Assembly: GCF_040054535.1 (NCBI RefSeq)
Contig: NC_090792.1
Coordinates: forward strand, 9,898,491-9,962,490
Direction: 5' to 3'
DNA from: Antennarius striatus
Taxonomy: Eukaryota > Chordata > Actinopteri > Lophiiformes > Antennariidae
DNA length: 64,000 bases
Shown here in pieces: positions 29,022-42,939 of the stretch (positions are counted from its first letter, which is position 1; each line of letters opens with the position of its first letter). The position numbers and the translations under genes were made by a program. The notes under the pieces are model-generated. The model was not told the origin of the DNA. It ran no database searches and was given only the letters and a program-made list of their open reading frames with translations.

Positions 29022-32000
29022 ATGGAGAGTCTCAGCGAGCTCCAGAACCCCCTGCTAGACAAAACTAGTCAACACACGGTGCATAATGACTACCAGGGTT
29101 ACCAGCGTGACTACCTGGACCAGCCTCACCATGACAGCCTCATTGATTACTATTGCACTGACGCTCATGGCAAGCATAAAACGTCGCAGTTCTTGGATGC
29201 AACATCCCTCCACCTAGCCGTGGAGGCGCTCTACAGGCCCAACTTTATCCTGTACAAAGACAGTGTGAGTCTTCACAGCAAGGACTCTAAGAGCGAGAGC
29301 TTTGAGACCACGTTCACAGAAAGTAAAGACGCTCTGTTGGATGGAGTTTCCCCAGAAAACCCTGTGGAGAGCATAAAAGGAGAGAAGGATGTGAAAATCC
29401 AGACTGTGTCGTACGAGGTGGAAGAGGAGCAAGGTCCGGAGTATGAGGTCAGAGGACAGAAAAACATTACTGAATGCATTCCATTTGAGGCAATGGGAGC
29501 TGTGGGTGGCTAATATGCTAACTCTGCACAAACGTGGTTTTATATATTTATACGTGTGCATGTACAAATAAGTAAATGTGAGGATAATTACTTTAATGAT
29601 ATACTTTAAGTCACAAATTAATGCGTGCAGGAACCATTTGCACGGTTTGACAGTAATTAGAATATTGAATTGGTGTAACAAACCTAGGATGTTCCAACAC
29701 ATATGCGTAGCTGTTTGGGCGGGAGGTGAATCAAGGATGCTTATTATATTCTTATTTAATTCTAATAGACTGTCAGTGTGATTCAAGTTCATGTCTCACT
29801 TTGTTCTCCAAATGGTCGATTTAATGGAGTCTTTCAAATCACATGCAGGGATCGCACACTCATGTTTCATAATTATTTTCTAAGAAAAAGACGCATTTGA
29901 GTTTAGCTATCCAGGCAATTTGCACATTTAGGAATATAATTTCACTCTTCAAAGACATTGGGTACAGTTTTAAACAGCAAAAGTATTTTTAGACGTGCTA
30001 AGAATCTGATCTTATCCTGGGTGACTTGTGAAAAAATAGAGCTCTAAGCTGGCAGAGGAAGAAGTATTGCAACATAACTGTCCTGATGACAGCTGCAGTG
30101 CTTGTCACTCAGAGGTCTTATAGATGGATAGAATTTTACTGCATAATGCCATGAGTTATGTTGCGCTGTGGGAGTACTGGGGAGACTCAGCTGATGCATG
30201 TCTGTCACATCAGGTGAACTTGGAGCTAAAGTTATTCTATATCAGTTGCAAAAACAAAATCAATCTGATGGACTGCACTGCAGTGCACTGGCGTCGCACC
30301 CAGAGTATACCCTTCCTCACGTACCAAGTCAGCTGGGATAGGCTCCAGCACCCCGTAACCCGGCGGACAAAGAGGGTATAGAAAATGGATGAATGGATCT
30401 GATGAACTGTGATCAGATGAAACTTGGATTTTCAGTTCTGTCTTTTTTCTCCACTTTTTCTAAGATTCAGGTGTTTGAGAGAAATTACTCAATAAAGGCT
30501 GATTTATTGTCCATCTAATTATGAAAAAAAGTACGACAGTTTCAAATATGTCAGATGACACAGCTTCCACAGTCAGTATCGTTTAGGTCACAGATTTCCC
30601 CATTGAGACAAATAAAGGTTATCTTATCTTAACATTGATACAACCACAAGAGGGCAGTGAAGAGTTGAGAGCTTCAACAACAGCTATAATTCAATCAACA
30701 TTCGTCTTCACAGTCGTCTCACCTTCAGTCGAACCACATTGCAGGTCACTGGTCTGCTGGAGTCTTATCCCAGCTGGGTATGGGCGAGAACTGGGTATAC
30801 CCGTGATTAGACGTCAGCTCATTGCAGGGTCACAGGAAAGACAACCATACACATAACACACCTACAGACAATCTTGTGTGAGCAGTTCGCCTATTCTGCA
30901 TGTTTTAGGTGATGGGAGGAAGCCCACCAGAAGCTGTTTTACCATTTTTTATTCACCAGACATATTATCACAAGCTCTTTTTGTCCACTTTAGTTGTTGA
31001 AACTTTTGACTCTCCATTGCCCTCCTGTGGACGTTCTGATGTCAAGGACGAGGTTGTCTGGAAGAATGGAGGCATTGATAGAGACACCATTTGATTTCTA
31101 TTAAATAAAGCTCAACAGAATCAAAATAAACATTTGGAGGGAACATATCTAAAATCCTAATTTTTGATATTTTCTCACTATAAGTTAAACATCACAATTT
31201 TCTTTATGATATTTCTTTTTTACATCTGACCCATAGTGTCGCTGAATTTCTGGTGGTCCTTCGTGTCATATCCCTTGTTTTGACCCAGAACGAACATCAA
31301 GTATGTAGCTTGTTTGTGTTTTACAGATGAACAACATATTTCTGACAGAAAACAAAATAGCAGGTAACAACAGGACAAGAACATGTTGGCAGTGCCACTG
31401 TGTTTTCAAGGGTAAAAGGTGGCAGAGGTCTGTTTGTGCCCTGCTCTCGTCTTGGATGTCCTCTCCAGGCTCTAATGAGGCCTTAGACTGAACTGTGACA
31501 GGGATGTTCAAGACACCCTGCGTCTATGGAGCCCCATCATTTATGGTGGCATCAGACCAGTGTCTCTACATCAGGTATACTGTCAGTAGAACTGAATGCA
31601 TCTGTCACCCAGAGCTCTTATCAGGACCTGCTATAAAGATAAAGAAGATTACTGCTGTTTGTTCCCACTGGTTTATTCATGTGATGTCAGGTTATGTGTT
31701 ATGACCAGATGCTGTTTTGATGGATCACATCCGGCTGTGCAGGTGGATTGTGTTTCGTAGAGCAGATAACACGGTTTCATAATCTTTTCATGGCCAAAGT
31801 TTGGAATCTGGACGGTGTAGCTCTGCAGTCTGTAAACTATAAATTCAGATGTTTTTACAAATGCTCCAAAAGGAGAATAAATACATTAAATTGTCTGATT
31901 TGGTAAAAGCCGATCATATTATGAGCTTGTTAGGCATTACTTGTTTCAATTCCCTACCTTACATATCGATTTCTGTTTTGCTCCTTTTCCTTGATTTGAT

Positions 32001-33626
32001 TGATCCCTGCAGGCAGTAAGACTAACAAATGAAACCTGTTCCTCATGGCTGCTGCTTATTTAGATAAATATCCAAGACGTCTATGGGACAGCTGAGAGTA
32101 GAATAGAGCAATATTCTTCTAAAGGTCATCCATGCAGTCACATTTCCATCCTGGCTGCAGGCACGATGTGCCAATGTCGTCTGGGTGGCATGAGAATCTA
32201 TCATTCATTAGCCCTCTCAGCCCTTGTGGCTCTTATTTTCCAGTGTCAAGCCACTGGATTGTGAGCTTGCCTTGAAAGACACCAGCTATATAAAGGAGAA
32301 AGGGAAGTCTCACGTGGCGTAGAAAAAATTCAGCACATAACCAACAGTGGCTTCTTGCTGTTCCGCCTGTCACCATGCAATGATAGCACAATCCATTAAT
32401 CCTGTGTTATCTGTCTGGCCGCTCATGGGTGTTGACAGAGGCAACAAATTCTCTCCGGTTGGCTGGTGCATATCCTGTCCTGGGTGCTGGTGGTGGAACA
32501 CGCGTTAATACATCGACCTCAAGCCACACCACTGCAACAATGTCGAATACATCCCTGACAATTTACTCCATGATTATTTAAGAGTCAAGGTCAAGATCTC
32601 TGAACTCACCTTTTGTCTTGTTTTTCCTCATTTGTCTCATGAAGCCGTCATGTGAAATGTGCACAGTCCCTTTCTTTTCTGACATTTAACTAACTATTTA
32701 TCAATCCACTGCCTTCCAGAGTGACAGCTCCAGCGACAGCGAGAGTGAGGACAATTTCATCGTGCTTCCCCCCCGGGACTACCTGGGCCTCACCATTTTC
32801 TCTATGCTCTGCTGCTTCTGGCCCCTGGGCATCGTTGCCTTTTACTACTCTCACAAGGTAAAGGCTCAGAGAACTCAAGACTCAATAAATAACTCTGATT
32901 ACACTGCATTCTATTTAAGGTCAGTGGGCACAAATGCTCAGGTGATCAACTACGTAAATCTAGCAGGTACGGCCCATTTGTCAGTCAGAAACTGTTAACA
33001 TTGAGGTTTGGTTCCACAGTGGGATTCTGGTGAACTCTGCAATTTTTTCATTCAATTGCTGTGTCCATAACCGAGACAGCATTTGTAATTATAGTATCAC
33101 CTTTTACTCATCTGATGTTTGCGGTCTAAAACAATGAGACTCACGCCCCGCAACCTCAAAACAAAGCATGGCACAGCTTTCTGGTTCTGTAACACTTCTA
33201 CGGTAATTGCAGGGACAATTCCGGTGCAGAAAATGATGTGTCAGAAGAATAAATAACGACGAGGCCCATTTTTTTTATTGGAAACCAAAACACCAAAACA
33301 ATACATTTATCACTGTCAGAAGGATAATGACCTAATTGCCATGGAAACTAATGACTCCCCAAGAGTATTTTGTGTTTTCCCTCTTTTAAACGTTGCAAAC
33401 ACCTACTCACGCACTCTATACCGGTGACTAACACACCAGCTCGTTTCACTCTGCTTTGTTTCGTCAGACTGGCAAGGCCATCGCTAAAGGAGACTTCTCC
33501 AGAGCAGGGATGAGCTCCAGAAGAGCTCTGTTCCTGGCTGCCCTTTCCATCACCATTGGAACAGGGATGTACGTGGGAGTGGTTGTGGCTCTAATAGCCT
33601 TCCTGTCTAAACCAGGCCACGTATAG
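29022..33626 (+). CDS. syndig1l: Synapse differentiation-inducing gene 1-like (SynDIG2, capucin, TMEM90A)
   Basis: Small CD225/dispanin-family membrane protein; the family's best known member, SynDIG1, associates with AMPA receptors. Coding exons: 29022-29447, 32720-32857, 33468-33626, all joined in phase 0, giving 240 residues (human about 238). The start is the ATG encoding [12 protein letters not shown], the same opening as human SYNDIG1L and unlike SYNDIG1. Further matches: acidic patch ending SESEDNF (149-155), [20 protein letters not shown] (160 onward), a first hydrophobic segment about 164-185 with the paired Cys, a basic loop with SSRRALFLA, and a second hydrophobic segment about 208-235 before the C terminus GHV. 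Intron 1 donor is the less usual GTCAGA. The gene lies convergent to vsx2, as in human. Confidence 0.93.
30280..30397 (+). mobile_element. 3' fragment of a tRNA-derived SINE
   Basis: The phrases 'ctgggataggctccagcacc' and 'aaaatggatgaatggat' match the 3' half and the short tail repeat of the intact SINE at 34273-34633, in plus orientation. Located in syndig1l intron 2. Confidence 0.6.
30735..30920 (-). mobile_element. Diverged tRNA-derived SINE fragment
   Basis: The order of phrases (CAGGTCACTGG, ATCCCAGCTGGGTATG, CAACCATACACAT, GTGATGGGAGGAAG) follows the intact SINE at 34273-34633 in the same orientation, with many substitutions. Located in syndig1l intron 2. Confidence 0.5.
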
Positions 33627-34111
33627 CACTGGGACCAGTTTGAAAGAATGAAGAAGCTACATGGGCTGAACAGAAAAGAGTAAAGAGATAAGTCGAGAAT
33701 AAACAAGTGTAGACGAAGGATTTCTTGACCTGCGTATTGATCAGAATTGTTTCTCAACTCCACCACCTCACACGAGGCACAGCTCTTCCACAAAAGCCCT
33801 GCAGTAGTGAGACGAACTGTTAAATAGCCGCATCCACAGAATTAGAGTACAACCTTTCTTTTTACCACTTTAAATGTTTACAACAGTTTTTCTGTACCTG
33901 TATAGTCCATGTATTATTTTGTAAATAGTGTTACAGATTGTGTGTTGTCCACCTTCATTGGGTTCTTAAGTGGATTTTTATTCAAGGAACAGCTTTGTCA
34001 AAGTGGGATCTTTATGCAAGGAAAACCAGGATGATGGTCACATTGTGCATAAAGGTGCTGAGCAGTGGTTCAGGGAGTTATTTGTGTTTACTGTGCATTG
34101 TAAAATTAATC

Positions 34112-34117
34112 AATAAA
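34112..34117 (+). terminator. syndig1l: Poly(A) signal AATAAA of syndig1l
   Basis: Canonical hexamer about 490 bases after the stop codon, in an AT-rich 3' UTR. Cleavage near 34130 is inferred. Confidence 0.65.
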
Positions 34118-34272
34118 GAGCTAAATTTGGCATGAATGATCATTTACTATGTTTGTTTTCCTCTTGTTCATCGTGCCGCTGTACCGTGTCGGTCTTCCCA
34201 GCCCACAGCTGTCCTACCTCACACCTCATCGGGGGTATGTAGAAAGGTAAAATTATCAAGTAAACCAAATTA

Positions 34273-34633
34273 TTCATTCATTCATTCATTGTCCAACCCA
34301 CTTAATCCGCTAACGCAGGTCGCGGGGTAGCCAGTGCCTATCCTGGCGGTCTCAGGGCGTGAGGCGGGGGACACTCCGGGCACGACGCCAGTGTACCGCG
34401 GAGCCACATACAAACAAACATACAGTCACACACACACTCACTCCTATGGTCAATTTGGGACCGGCCAATTAACCTGAAGCGCATGCTTTTGGAGGTGGGA
34501 GGAAGCCGGAGAACCCGGAGAGAACCCACGCAGACACGGGGAGAGCATGCGAACTCCGCACAGAGCGGGACTCGAACCCGGGTCCGCCGTGTTGTGAGGC
34601 AGCAGCGCTAACCACTGCGCCACCGTGCCGCCC
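34273..34633 (-). mobile_element. Full-length tRNA-derived SINE with 12-bp target-site duplication
   Basis: Read on the minus strand the element starts with a tRNA-like head: A box TGGCGCAGTGG and B box GGTTCGAGTCC (within 34570-34633). A GC-rich body follows and it ends in an (AATG)n tail at 34273-34290. It is bracketed by perfect copies of TAAACCAAATTA at 34261-34272 and 34634-34645, the direct repeat made on insertion. The high CpG content and undamaged promoter boxes suggest a young copy. It would depend on a partner LINE for mobility. The family name was not determined. Confidence 0.85.
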
Positions 34634-37588
34634 TAAACCAAATTAAGTTTAAGTAAATGGAAAAAACAAGATGCAAAAATTAGATTTGAAACTTTTGAAA
34701 CATTTGAAACTTCTAACAAATCTTAAAACTATGTCCCCATTCATGGACTGCTTCCTTGTGAAGGATAATAAAAATATCAAGGCTGCCCTGAGTACTGTTA
34801 CCTGTCCCTACCATCCCCGAGCAGCATTAGCAACAATATTTGATTATTTGATGACCAGTTGTAGTTAAATTCCATTCATTTTCTTGTAGATGAGACAATT
34901 GCAATGGCCTTTTATTATTTTTTTAATTCTGTGTGTTATTTTTAGGAGGTGAAATGCTTCACCTTCACTCAGGTGCTTTGGTGGCTTCCATTTTATCAGC
35001 ATACTGACATGGGAACAAAAAACTAAACAAACCATTACAGCCTCAGAAAAGGGGGCCACATAGCTAACTGTACCCGAGGGAGCCTTCAAATTAGGACACT
35101 GTTCAGTGTTCAGATCCAGCCTCATATGACACCTCCTGGATGGATCAATTAGCTAGAAGCTAAATTAGTCTTTTATGCTCCATGTTAAAACTGGATTCGG
35201 GAGGCTGCATGTTTTCTATGAATTTTTTATATTGTCCTTGCTTTTTATCAAGAGATGAGAAAAGAGTGAAAGGTTTTTACAACAAAAATACAGACATGGA
35301 GGAGGTTCTGATAAAGTTTCCACTGACAGGAAGTGTCAAAAAGCAGAGACAACAATGTACCTGGTGGTGATTTGTGAGGCCAACAAATACATTGCAAACA
35401 CACTGAAAGACTTTTTGTTAGTTGTCTTTCTGAGTAGAGGTTTGATGGGAAATGTCATTGCCAAGAGCCAACAAGAGAAAAATGTCTTTTGTAGTTTTGT
35501 AGATATTTGTTTTGTTTTGTCAGAATTCATGGTCAAGCTGCACACAGCGATTTGCAGTGTTATTACTCTGTTTCTTTCTTTATGTCTGTATCCATGCGCT
35601 CCCAGAAATCATACATTGCATTCATACATTTCCGTTTAATTCTAGCGTTTGCGTTTAGTGCATTTGACAATTAAGAGGTTCAAGCTTAGCAACCTTGATC
35701 AGGACTATATAGTTGTATCAAATGTAACAGCATCAACAGTATTGAATAATATCCTGTCTGTAGCTCATACAGCTTGAATGTAAGAACGTGGTGGCTGGGA
35801 GTCTTTGGGGGTGTCGGTTGTCTGGTGAGGTTCATCAGAAAACAAAGGTGGGGAATCAGTGAAGAAACCATCGATCGTGTGGTTCAAGAGTCCTGTCAGA
35901 GCCCATTGTTGATCACAGGGCATTATATTGATCACTGCTGGAAAGGACCTGACGTTTGGCCGTCTTTCAGCATCAGACACTGTCTACTGTAGCCTTGAGG
36001 TGACTTTGGCCATCACAATTTGGCAAGGGTGGGACACAATGCCTGTTGTCGAAAGGCAGGATGTCAGAACCAAACGACAGCAGCAGTTTTATTCCCCCTC
36101 AGGACTTGGAAAGAGCGTTATGCATTAAAGCTATTCTACTCATCATTCACAGCGCCATAGTAAATGGAGCAGATGGCAAGGGAAGCAAGAGAAGCTTGCG
36201 CATCCTGACCTGTCCTATATATGTCCATTTTCTTTTTTTGCAGTTTCTCTCTGGGCGAGTCTCAAATGCATGCAGCTCTATGGGGGAGGTGAAAAGTGCT
36301 GTTCTCATCAATGGGAGCAGTATGGGGCACTGAAGTGGGCTCATTCTGCAAGCCAGCACAGAGCTGCATGTGTTTTCTCTCTCTCAAAAGAAAGCTTCAC
36401 CCACGCCTGCTCACTCACTCTCCCACAGCATCCATAGCTGCTTCAGACCACCAGAGGCCATCCAATGGTGTTAGTCATCCACCCCACCTGAAGAAAGTTT
36501 CCACCAGGCAGCAGCAGTTCAAGAAAACTTATTTAATGTTTAATTGTCTGTGTTTGGGTGAATTTATTAGACAGTTTTTCTAAATATAATCATTTTATTT
36601 TTATCTGTTGCATCTAAAATGAGAACATTTAAATGAGTAGGTCTGCAGACAGGAATAAAGTGAAAGGACTTAAGTGAGAGACACGTTTGTAGCAGGGAAA
36701 CAATGATGAATGGGCTGAATCGAAATTGATAGGAACATGACAGGGAGCAGAAAGACAAAAATACATTAGAGCCGAACGCTGCTTTAATAAGGAGAATGAT
36801 GCACTTGACTGTTGGTGCGACTGAAAGATATTCTCAGATTCCGCTTTGATTAAAAACGTGTCGCCGCTCTGCTCACACGTGAAAGACAAAGCAGAGTTCA
36901 TCTCCAGTTCTCTGCTTAAAACAAGTCATCTGAAATGATTGCGAGTACAACAGCTAGAAAAGCTGTGAATGCATTCTGAACAAAACTATCAGGGGAAAGT
37001 TTCTTGTTTAAAGGGTAGAAAAAAAAAATCACATGTGATACTAAAAATCCACATTTTCAACACACTAAATGAAATCACAATGAGAGGAATCGAAGGAGGA
37101 GTGTTGTAACTGTGTCCTGAAATTTCAAACTGCAGGAGAAATGTGCTCGTCCCTGTAAGCGTGGGGAAATTGTTGTCTCTGTATTGTTTGACTCAACTTG
37201 AAGCAACACGGCTCATTTGGTAGATTACAACACATGAATGCTGTTTGAAGTTCATCCAGAGATCATTCTCCGTTCAGGCAGATACATTTAATGTATATTT
37301 GATCATTCCAGGGACACTTTCTAGGTCAACAGCAGCACCAACAATGTCTCAGTGGATTGGACTAAACTCATGTCTGATGCCATTTGAAATTTCATCACTT
37401 AACACATGGATATTAATAATAACAGGCACATAATAGCACCGACTCAGCATTTCAACACAAAGGCAGCGTGAACAGCGGTCAGAGTTGATTTTACAATAGT
37501 TTATATGCATGATAATTTAATGAACTGCAGACCTACTGAGAGTTAACCCTCTCACATGATGGGGTAGGCTCTATCACCCCCAACCCCC

Positions 37589-37635
37589 CACCACCACCAC
37601 CACCACCACCACCACCACCACCACCACCACCACCA
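37589..37635. repeat. (CCA)n trinucleotide array
   Basis: About 15 copies of CCA following a C-rich stretch. Confidence 0.95.
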
Positions 37636-40424
37636 GCACCATAGGGAGGTACTTGCATAGAGTGAAAATAATTTTTCATATAAGCACAAGTGAAATAACA
37701 AGCAAAAAGCTCCAGAGGGATATAACAATGATTAAGTTTATCTGATGACAGAAGAAAATAAGAGCAAGATCTCAGGATGCCACATCAGATTCTTACACAA
37801 AGCAGTCAACAGGTTTATCCTCATGATTAGTTTTCCTGATGATGCTGTGGATTAGAATTAATAAATGCGGTCTTCATTCAAAGGCTGAGCTGGACACAAT
37901 GTCAACGATGATCTTAACAGCAAACAGCTGTTTTAGACTCAGTTTTAGATTTGGAGTGTTTTCTGGAGATCCTGATCTGATCTGTTAGATTTTGAAACAA
38001 ATGATATATACCTAATAATAATTATTATTATTTTATTTATTTTAAAAATTGAAGAACTAACAATTTAAAATATTTTGAAATTATTCTGTGGAGATTGGTT
38101 ATGGACAACACTTCAACTGGTTCTAATTTTTTTTAAACAGGCAAAGTAAAAGTGATGAGTTACACACACTATATAATGTGCTTTTTATTGTAAAGCTTAC
38201 ATCTGTAAGTCAGAAGAACTAAGAAGTATCAACAAAAACTGAAAGTATTAAACATGAAAAAACTCTTCAGATCCATTTTGAACCCATGGCAGGACCCCCA
38301 GCCCCCAGGTTGCAGACCTGCACAGTATGTTTAGCTCTACACAGCTGAATGGTGCAATGTTACAAATGCAGCAATGCATTTATGATCAAATCTAATGATG
38401 CACTTTAATCAGTTATTTTTTTCTACTTCACTACATTAAGCTGACCGATATGTGTTCTCACAGTTCAGTCTTGAGCAGGATAAACCTGAACTCCCAGCAA
38501 AGGCTCTTCCATATTACTCCACAGTGTGCATTAAGGAATGGAGACATCCCTCCACCACAACAGACTGTGTGTACTCCCTGTCAGTCTCCCTTCCTTCTAA
38601 ATCTCACTTTGATATCAGTTAAGCTCATCTCATCTTCGAAGCGTTTCACACATCCACGCTTATCTGCCCTCACACCTTTGTCGCACAGCAACATGCCAGG
38701 ACACACTCCGGAGTGATAAAGGCCTCATTCTCTGACTTCACTTATCACTCTTGAGCAAAAAGGCAGCTCTGTGTTTATCTGTTCGTTCTGCGTCCTTGAT
38801 AAGCACAAACTGGACACTTTCATTCCTTTTTGCTCCGAGCCTTCCTCTGAACTGTCATCTTGTGTCAGGAAGCATCAAACAAAGATGTGAAGGTCTTTAA
38901 TTGCAAGCCAAGCACCAGGGAGGGGCGACATCATCATGGAAAATGAAACGGGATGGATTAAAGGATGCTAAGGCAATATTGAAGTTAAGGCAGTCTAACA
39001 CAGTGCATGTGTGCAACATGAATGGATCTGGCACCTGAAAGTGTCCACAGATGGCCTGCTGAAAATATCAAGCAGTGAAGGCTGGAAGGCGGCTCCTGTG
39101 GATGGCTGCCGGAGCCACACATCATAAATCTTTCTGGGACAAGCAGTCAAGTCCAACTTCAAGAGCTAACTGCTGTCCATTACAAAACAAGGCTGTGACA
39201 TACAGAGAGTAACCTTGACCTATACTTTAGAGATGAGCTGAGACCTTAAGGCGATACAGGAGCATTGAATTCTTTAATCCTAGTGTAAATTCTTCAAAGA
39301 GCTTTCAAAGTCAGTGCCTCTGTTTTGAAAAATATTTAATAAATTCCATGTTGTTGTTTTTTCAGGGATTGAAGGTTTCATGCATCCAATATAAAGACTA
39401 ATTCATTCATTTTATTCCAGTTTCCTCTACAGCTGTAGTCAGGTTTAAATTTATCATAATGGAAGCCTGGTGTAGTCAGTATGCCATAAACATCAACGGT
39501 AGGCTTCAATTAGCTGCTTAATCAAGAGACTTGTGGAGCTAAATAGCATCATTATTTCACATATAAAGTGCTAATCTCCTGCATAAACTTGGAGGGTTGA
39601 TTATTTCAGCCAATCTGGCATACTGAAAAGACAACTGCTTTCCAGTGAAGGGTGAAAGAGACCTATTTGGCTCAGTGTGATCAACCAAGGATGGATTTAA
39701 GGGGGGGGGGGACCTTGGAGATATCAACCCCCAGCCAGGACAGATCATTCAGCAGCAGTATCAATCCAGTCTCCATTAACCATCAGCAGACATCCTCATC
39801 ACTGAGAGTGGCAGAGCAGTGACAAGAGATGACAACTATTGATCAAGAGATCAGATCAAGTCTGCTCTCATGCTTGTAATAACCTTTTTTCTCAGCTTGA
39901 TAAATATGAATCAATAGCAATATGTGTGTGATGATCCAGCGCCAGGATTTTCATTTATTTACTCCATTAAAGAGAAAACGTGACTGTGAACGAATTTAAC
40001 ACAGAGAAACACAAATTTACAACTGGTTCTGATTTTGAATGAGGCTCAAGACTGTCACCATGTGGAAAAAATGTTATACTACATGACTGTTATGTAGATA
40101 CGTATATATAAAAAATATATTATACTGTATTATTATCTGCATGCGAATGAACAGTATACACATGCATAATAATCCATGCCCTGGTCTACACGGTGTTATT
40201 TTCTGACACTCATACAAAGTAGTTATCAAGCACACACACTGTTAAATCTATGTAGGCTATATACATACAGTTTGTTCGTGTGTGTATACGTTATACAACA
40301 TAGTTGGGCATGTGTAAGTTTATTTGTTTGAAAGCATGTGTGCCGTCACTTTATGTACTTGCATTCTCAAAATAACGTTTATTTACACAAAAAGGGGGGA
40401 CGTTTTTTTTCAATTTGGAGGTTA

Positions 40425-40425
40425 A

Positions 40426-40503
<78 letters not shown>
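40425..40503. repeat. (AAT)n trinucleotide array
   Basis: About 26 uninterrupted copies. Confidence 0.97.
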
Positions 40504-40504
<1 letters not shown>

Positions 40505-42933
40505 TAAACTCATGATCTATTTTTATATATTGTTTAATTATATTTTACACGCTTAGCAACTAGTGACAGTAGTTAATTGTACAATACGTGTACTGTAGTA
40601 TTGTTCAATAATTAGGACTCCTTGTAGTTCCAGCTCCATACTTACTGCGACGCGGCAGCGCTTTAATTGTACTGCTACATTTCTCCACCAGAGGGCAGAA
40701 CAACACCACTTTTTTTTCCAGGCTCACAATATATTGTCTTATTAGACTTCATCTCAGCATGCAATCAGAGCCTCCCTAAAACGGTCTGCGTGGACTTAAG
40801 CCCACCAAATTTGCTCTCAACCCCATCAAAAAGAAATTGAATGTTAATATTGCATTAGTCGAAATCTTCCTTTAAACCCGCTTCTGATCTCACTCTGCAT
40901 GGATTGAGATGATCTTAATGATGGTCTTCAACGGGCAGATTGTCCATCATGAGGGATAGTGTGAATCACCTCCTCATATCCAATGTAAACAGCTTGCTCT
41001 TCAGTAAATCTGATCTATCACATCCTTATTCCCACTCTCAGAGGATTAAATAGCTTTGCATTTTAGAGGAGTAATCCTAACTCTATATGCCTTGGCCTCA
41101 ATAACTGAATTGGGTTGAGGTTTCTATGGAGGTGAGGACTGACTATTTATTTCCCATCCTTTCAGTCAGGCATCCTTAGATGTCTATGAGTTCCATGAGA
41201 ATCAAACCCAAGAGGGGATGCAAAAAAAAAATATTTCTTGTGATGTTTGTTGCTTAGTGTGAGTCTAGGTCTTTGAAATTGAAAAGTGGAATCCAATAAA
41301 CTTTAATTAGTTTCAGGGCATTTTGGGGGAATACTGCTGAAGTATCTTGAACAAGCTTTTAGGTTTTAATAAGGTTTTGTTTTGTGAAGGCCAGTGTGAA
41401 GAAAACCAGATACTACCAGGTGGTGCTTTCAGGAAATACTAATAAACTAACAGTGGCAATACTTAACTATTGTTTAGCTGATATTTGACATTTTCAATTT
41501 TCTGTGTTAGCTTGCTGCTAATTATGACACAACAAAAAGTCAGTTGAGGAAGGTGTTTTGCCACAAATTATTCAATAAATGGGTATCTCAAACTGATTCA
41601 GCTAAATGTGAAAGATTGAGGGTCACCAAAATGATTAGAATTCATCCTGGGGGACCATGAATATCTGGACAGAATTTGACAAGAATTCTTAAATTATTGT
41701 GGAGATCTGGATCAAAAAGCTGGACCCACCGATGAACACTTACAACATCAAAAATATGTTGCTATGACAAAAGTTTGAGAATCCTCTTCAGTTATCCTGA
41801 TCATTTGGTAACTCGTGAATATTTTAGTGTAGCTGCAGAAAATAGAAAACAAAAAATGGAAGGAGATAAACCAAATCAACATAGGAGCACACTAGAAGTG
41901 TTTATTAGCTGCCGCTCCAGAGGTGACTTTCAAAATCCAATCTCATTGATGTATTTATAAAACACTTCTCTACCTTTTTTCAGATTTTAAAATGAAACAC
42001 TTCCTTAACATTAGCATTCATTAGCATGAGTTTCTACTCACACACCGACCCTTCACGCCCAGAGCACACCAATCCTCACTTCTGACACTTACTACAGTAT
42101 AACATCTGTCAAAAAACGTCAGTCCGTGTTACTTCTGTCAGTGTTTCCTGTTTCTCTGACACCACAGTCCATTTCCCAGCCACCATTAATTATTGTGTGT
42201 ATACTTATCCCTGTCAACAAAGTAATTAGCAAGCCTTTCCCCTTCTGGTGTCATTATGGCCCCAATCTGAGGAGCATTCAGGGCTGAGACATGCAACAGC
42301 ATACTGATAATAGTCGTCCCTTGCCCTTTGAAATTGCTCTCTGTTTAATTGGACTAGAACTCAATTGTTCAACTGATTAGGAAGCTCCATTCTCTGAGGA
42401 TGAAAAGCAAAGTGTGATATAGATCACAGCTGATGCAGACACACAGACGGACGCGAGGCTGAGTCCAAGTGGCCTGATGCAACGTTTTTATGAGCAGTTT
42501 GTGGAAAATGAAGACTGACAACAAATAAAGCTGTTAGACTTTGGCTAAGTATTCCAATAAGAGGATGAAACAGCTTGAGAGACGACTGCTAATGGCATCT
42601 ATTAAAGTGATTTGGAATCAGGCTAAGGTCAGACGACTTGAGGGGAGTACTTTCACTCTTCCTTCTGTCCCAAATTACCGGCCCCCCTAGTTTGATCTGA
42701 AATTGAAGCCTCTGGAGTGTGACGGATTAGAGGGACTAAACCAAGCATGTAGCTGTAGGCTCTGTTCTAATGAGACCAGGAAGCAGAACACCAAGAACAA
42801 CAAGTGGCCACAAACAAGAGCGACTTCCCGCCGTGGAAGGATTAGAGTCATGCCTCAACAATGGAGTCAGTTTTACTGCGTCAGACTTCTTGTTTGAAAG
42901 AAAAGCAGAATAATTACACACCAAAAAGCCACA

Positions 42934-42939
42934 TTTAAT
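42934..42939 (-). terminator. vsx2: Candidate poly(A) signal ATTAAA of vsx2
   Basis: On the minus strand ATTAAA occurs about 620 bases after the stop codon. It is the common variant hexamer. No canonical AATAAA was noticed nearer, but the true 3' end could differ. Confidence 0.4.

Larger units (their letters stand above)
34646..42930. other. Gene-free interval between the convergent syndig1l and vsx2
   Basis: No exon of ABCD4 or VRTN, which I recall lying here in human, could be recognised on either strand. The content is AT-rich single-copy-looking sequence with two trinucleotide arrays (37589-37635 and 40425-40503). Many short open frames are present without family resemblance. Confidence 0.55.

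Noticed and set aside
37589..37635. CCA array considered as a coding proline/histidine tract
   Set aside because: No surrounding open frame or splice sites; a plain microsatellite.
34646..42930. Search for ABCD4 or VRTN exons between syndig1l and vsx2
   Set aside because: No frame on either strand resembled an ABC transporter or vertnin; the genes appear absent from this place.
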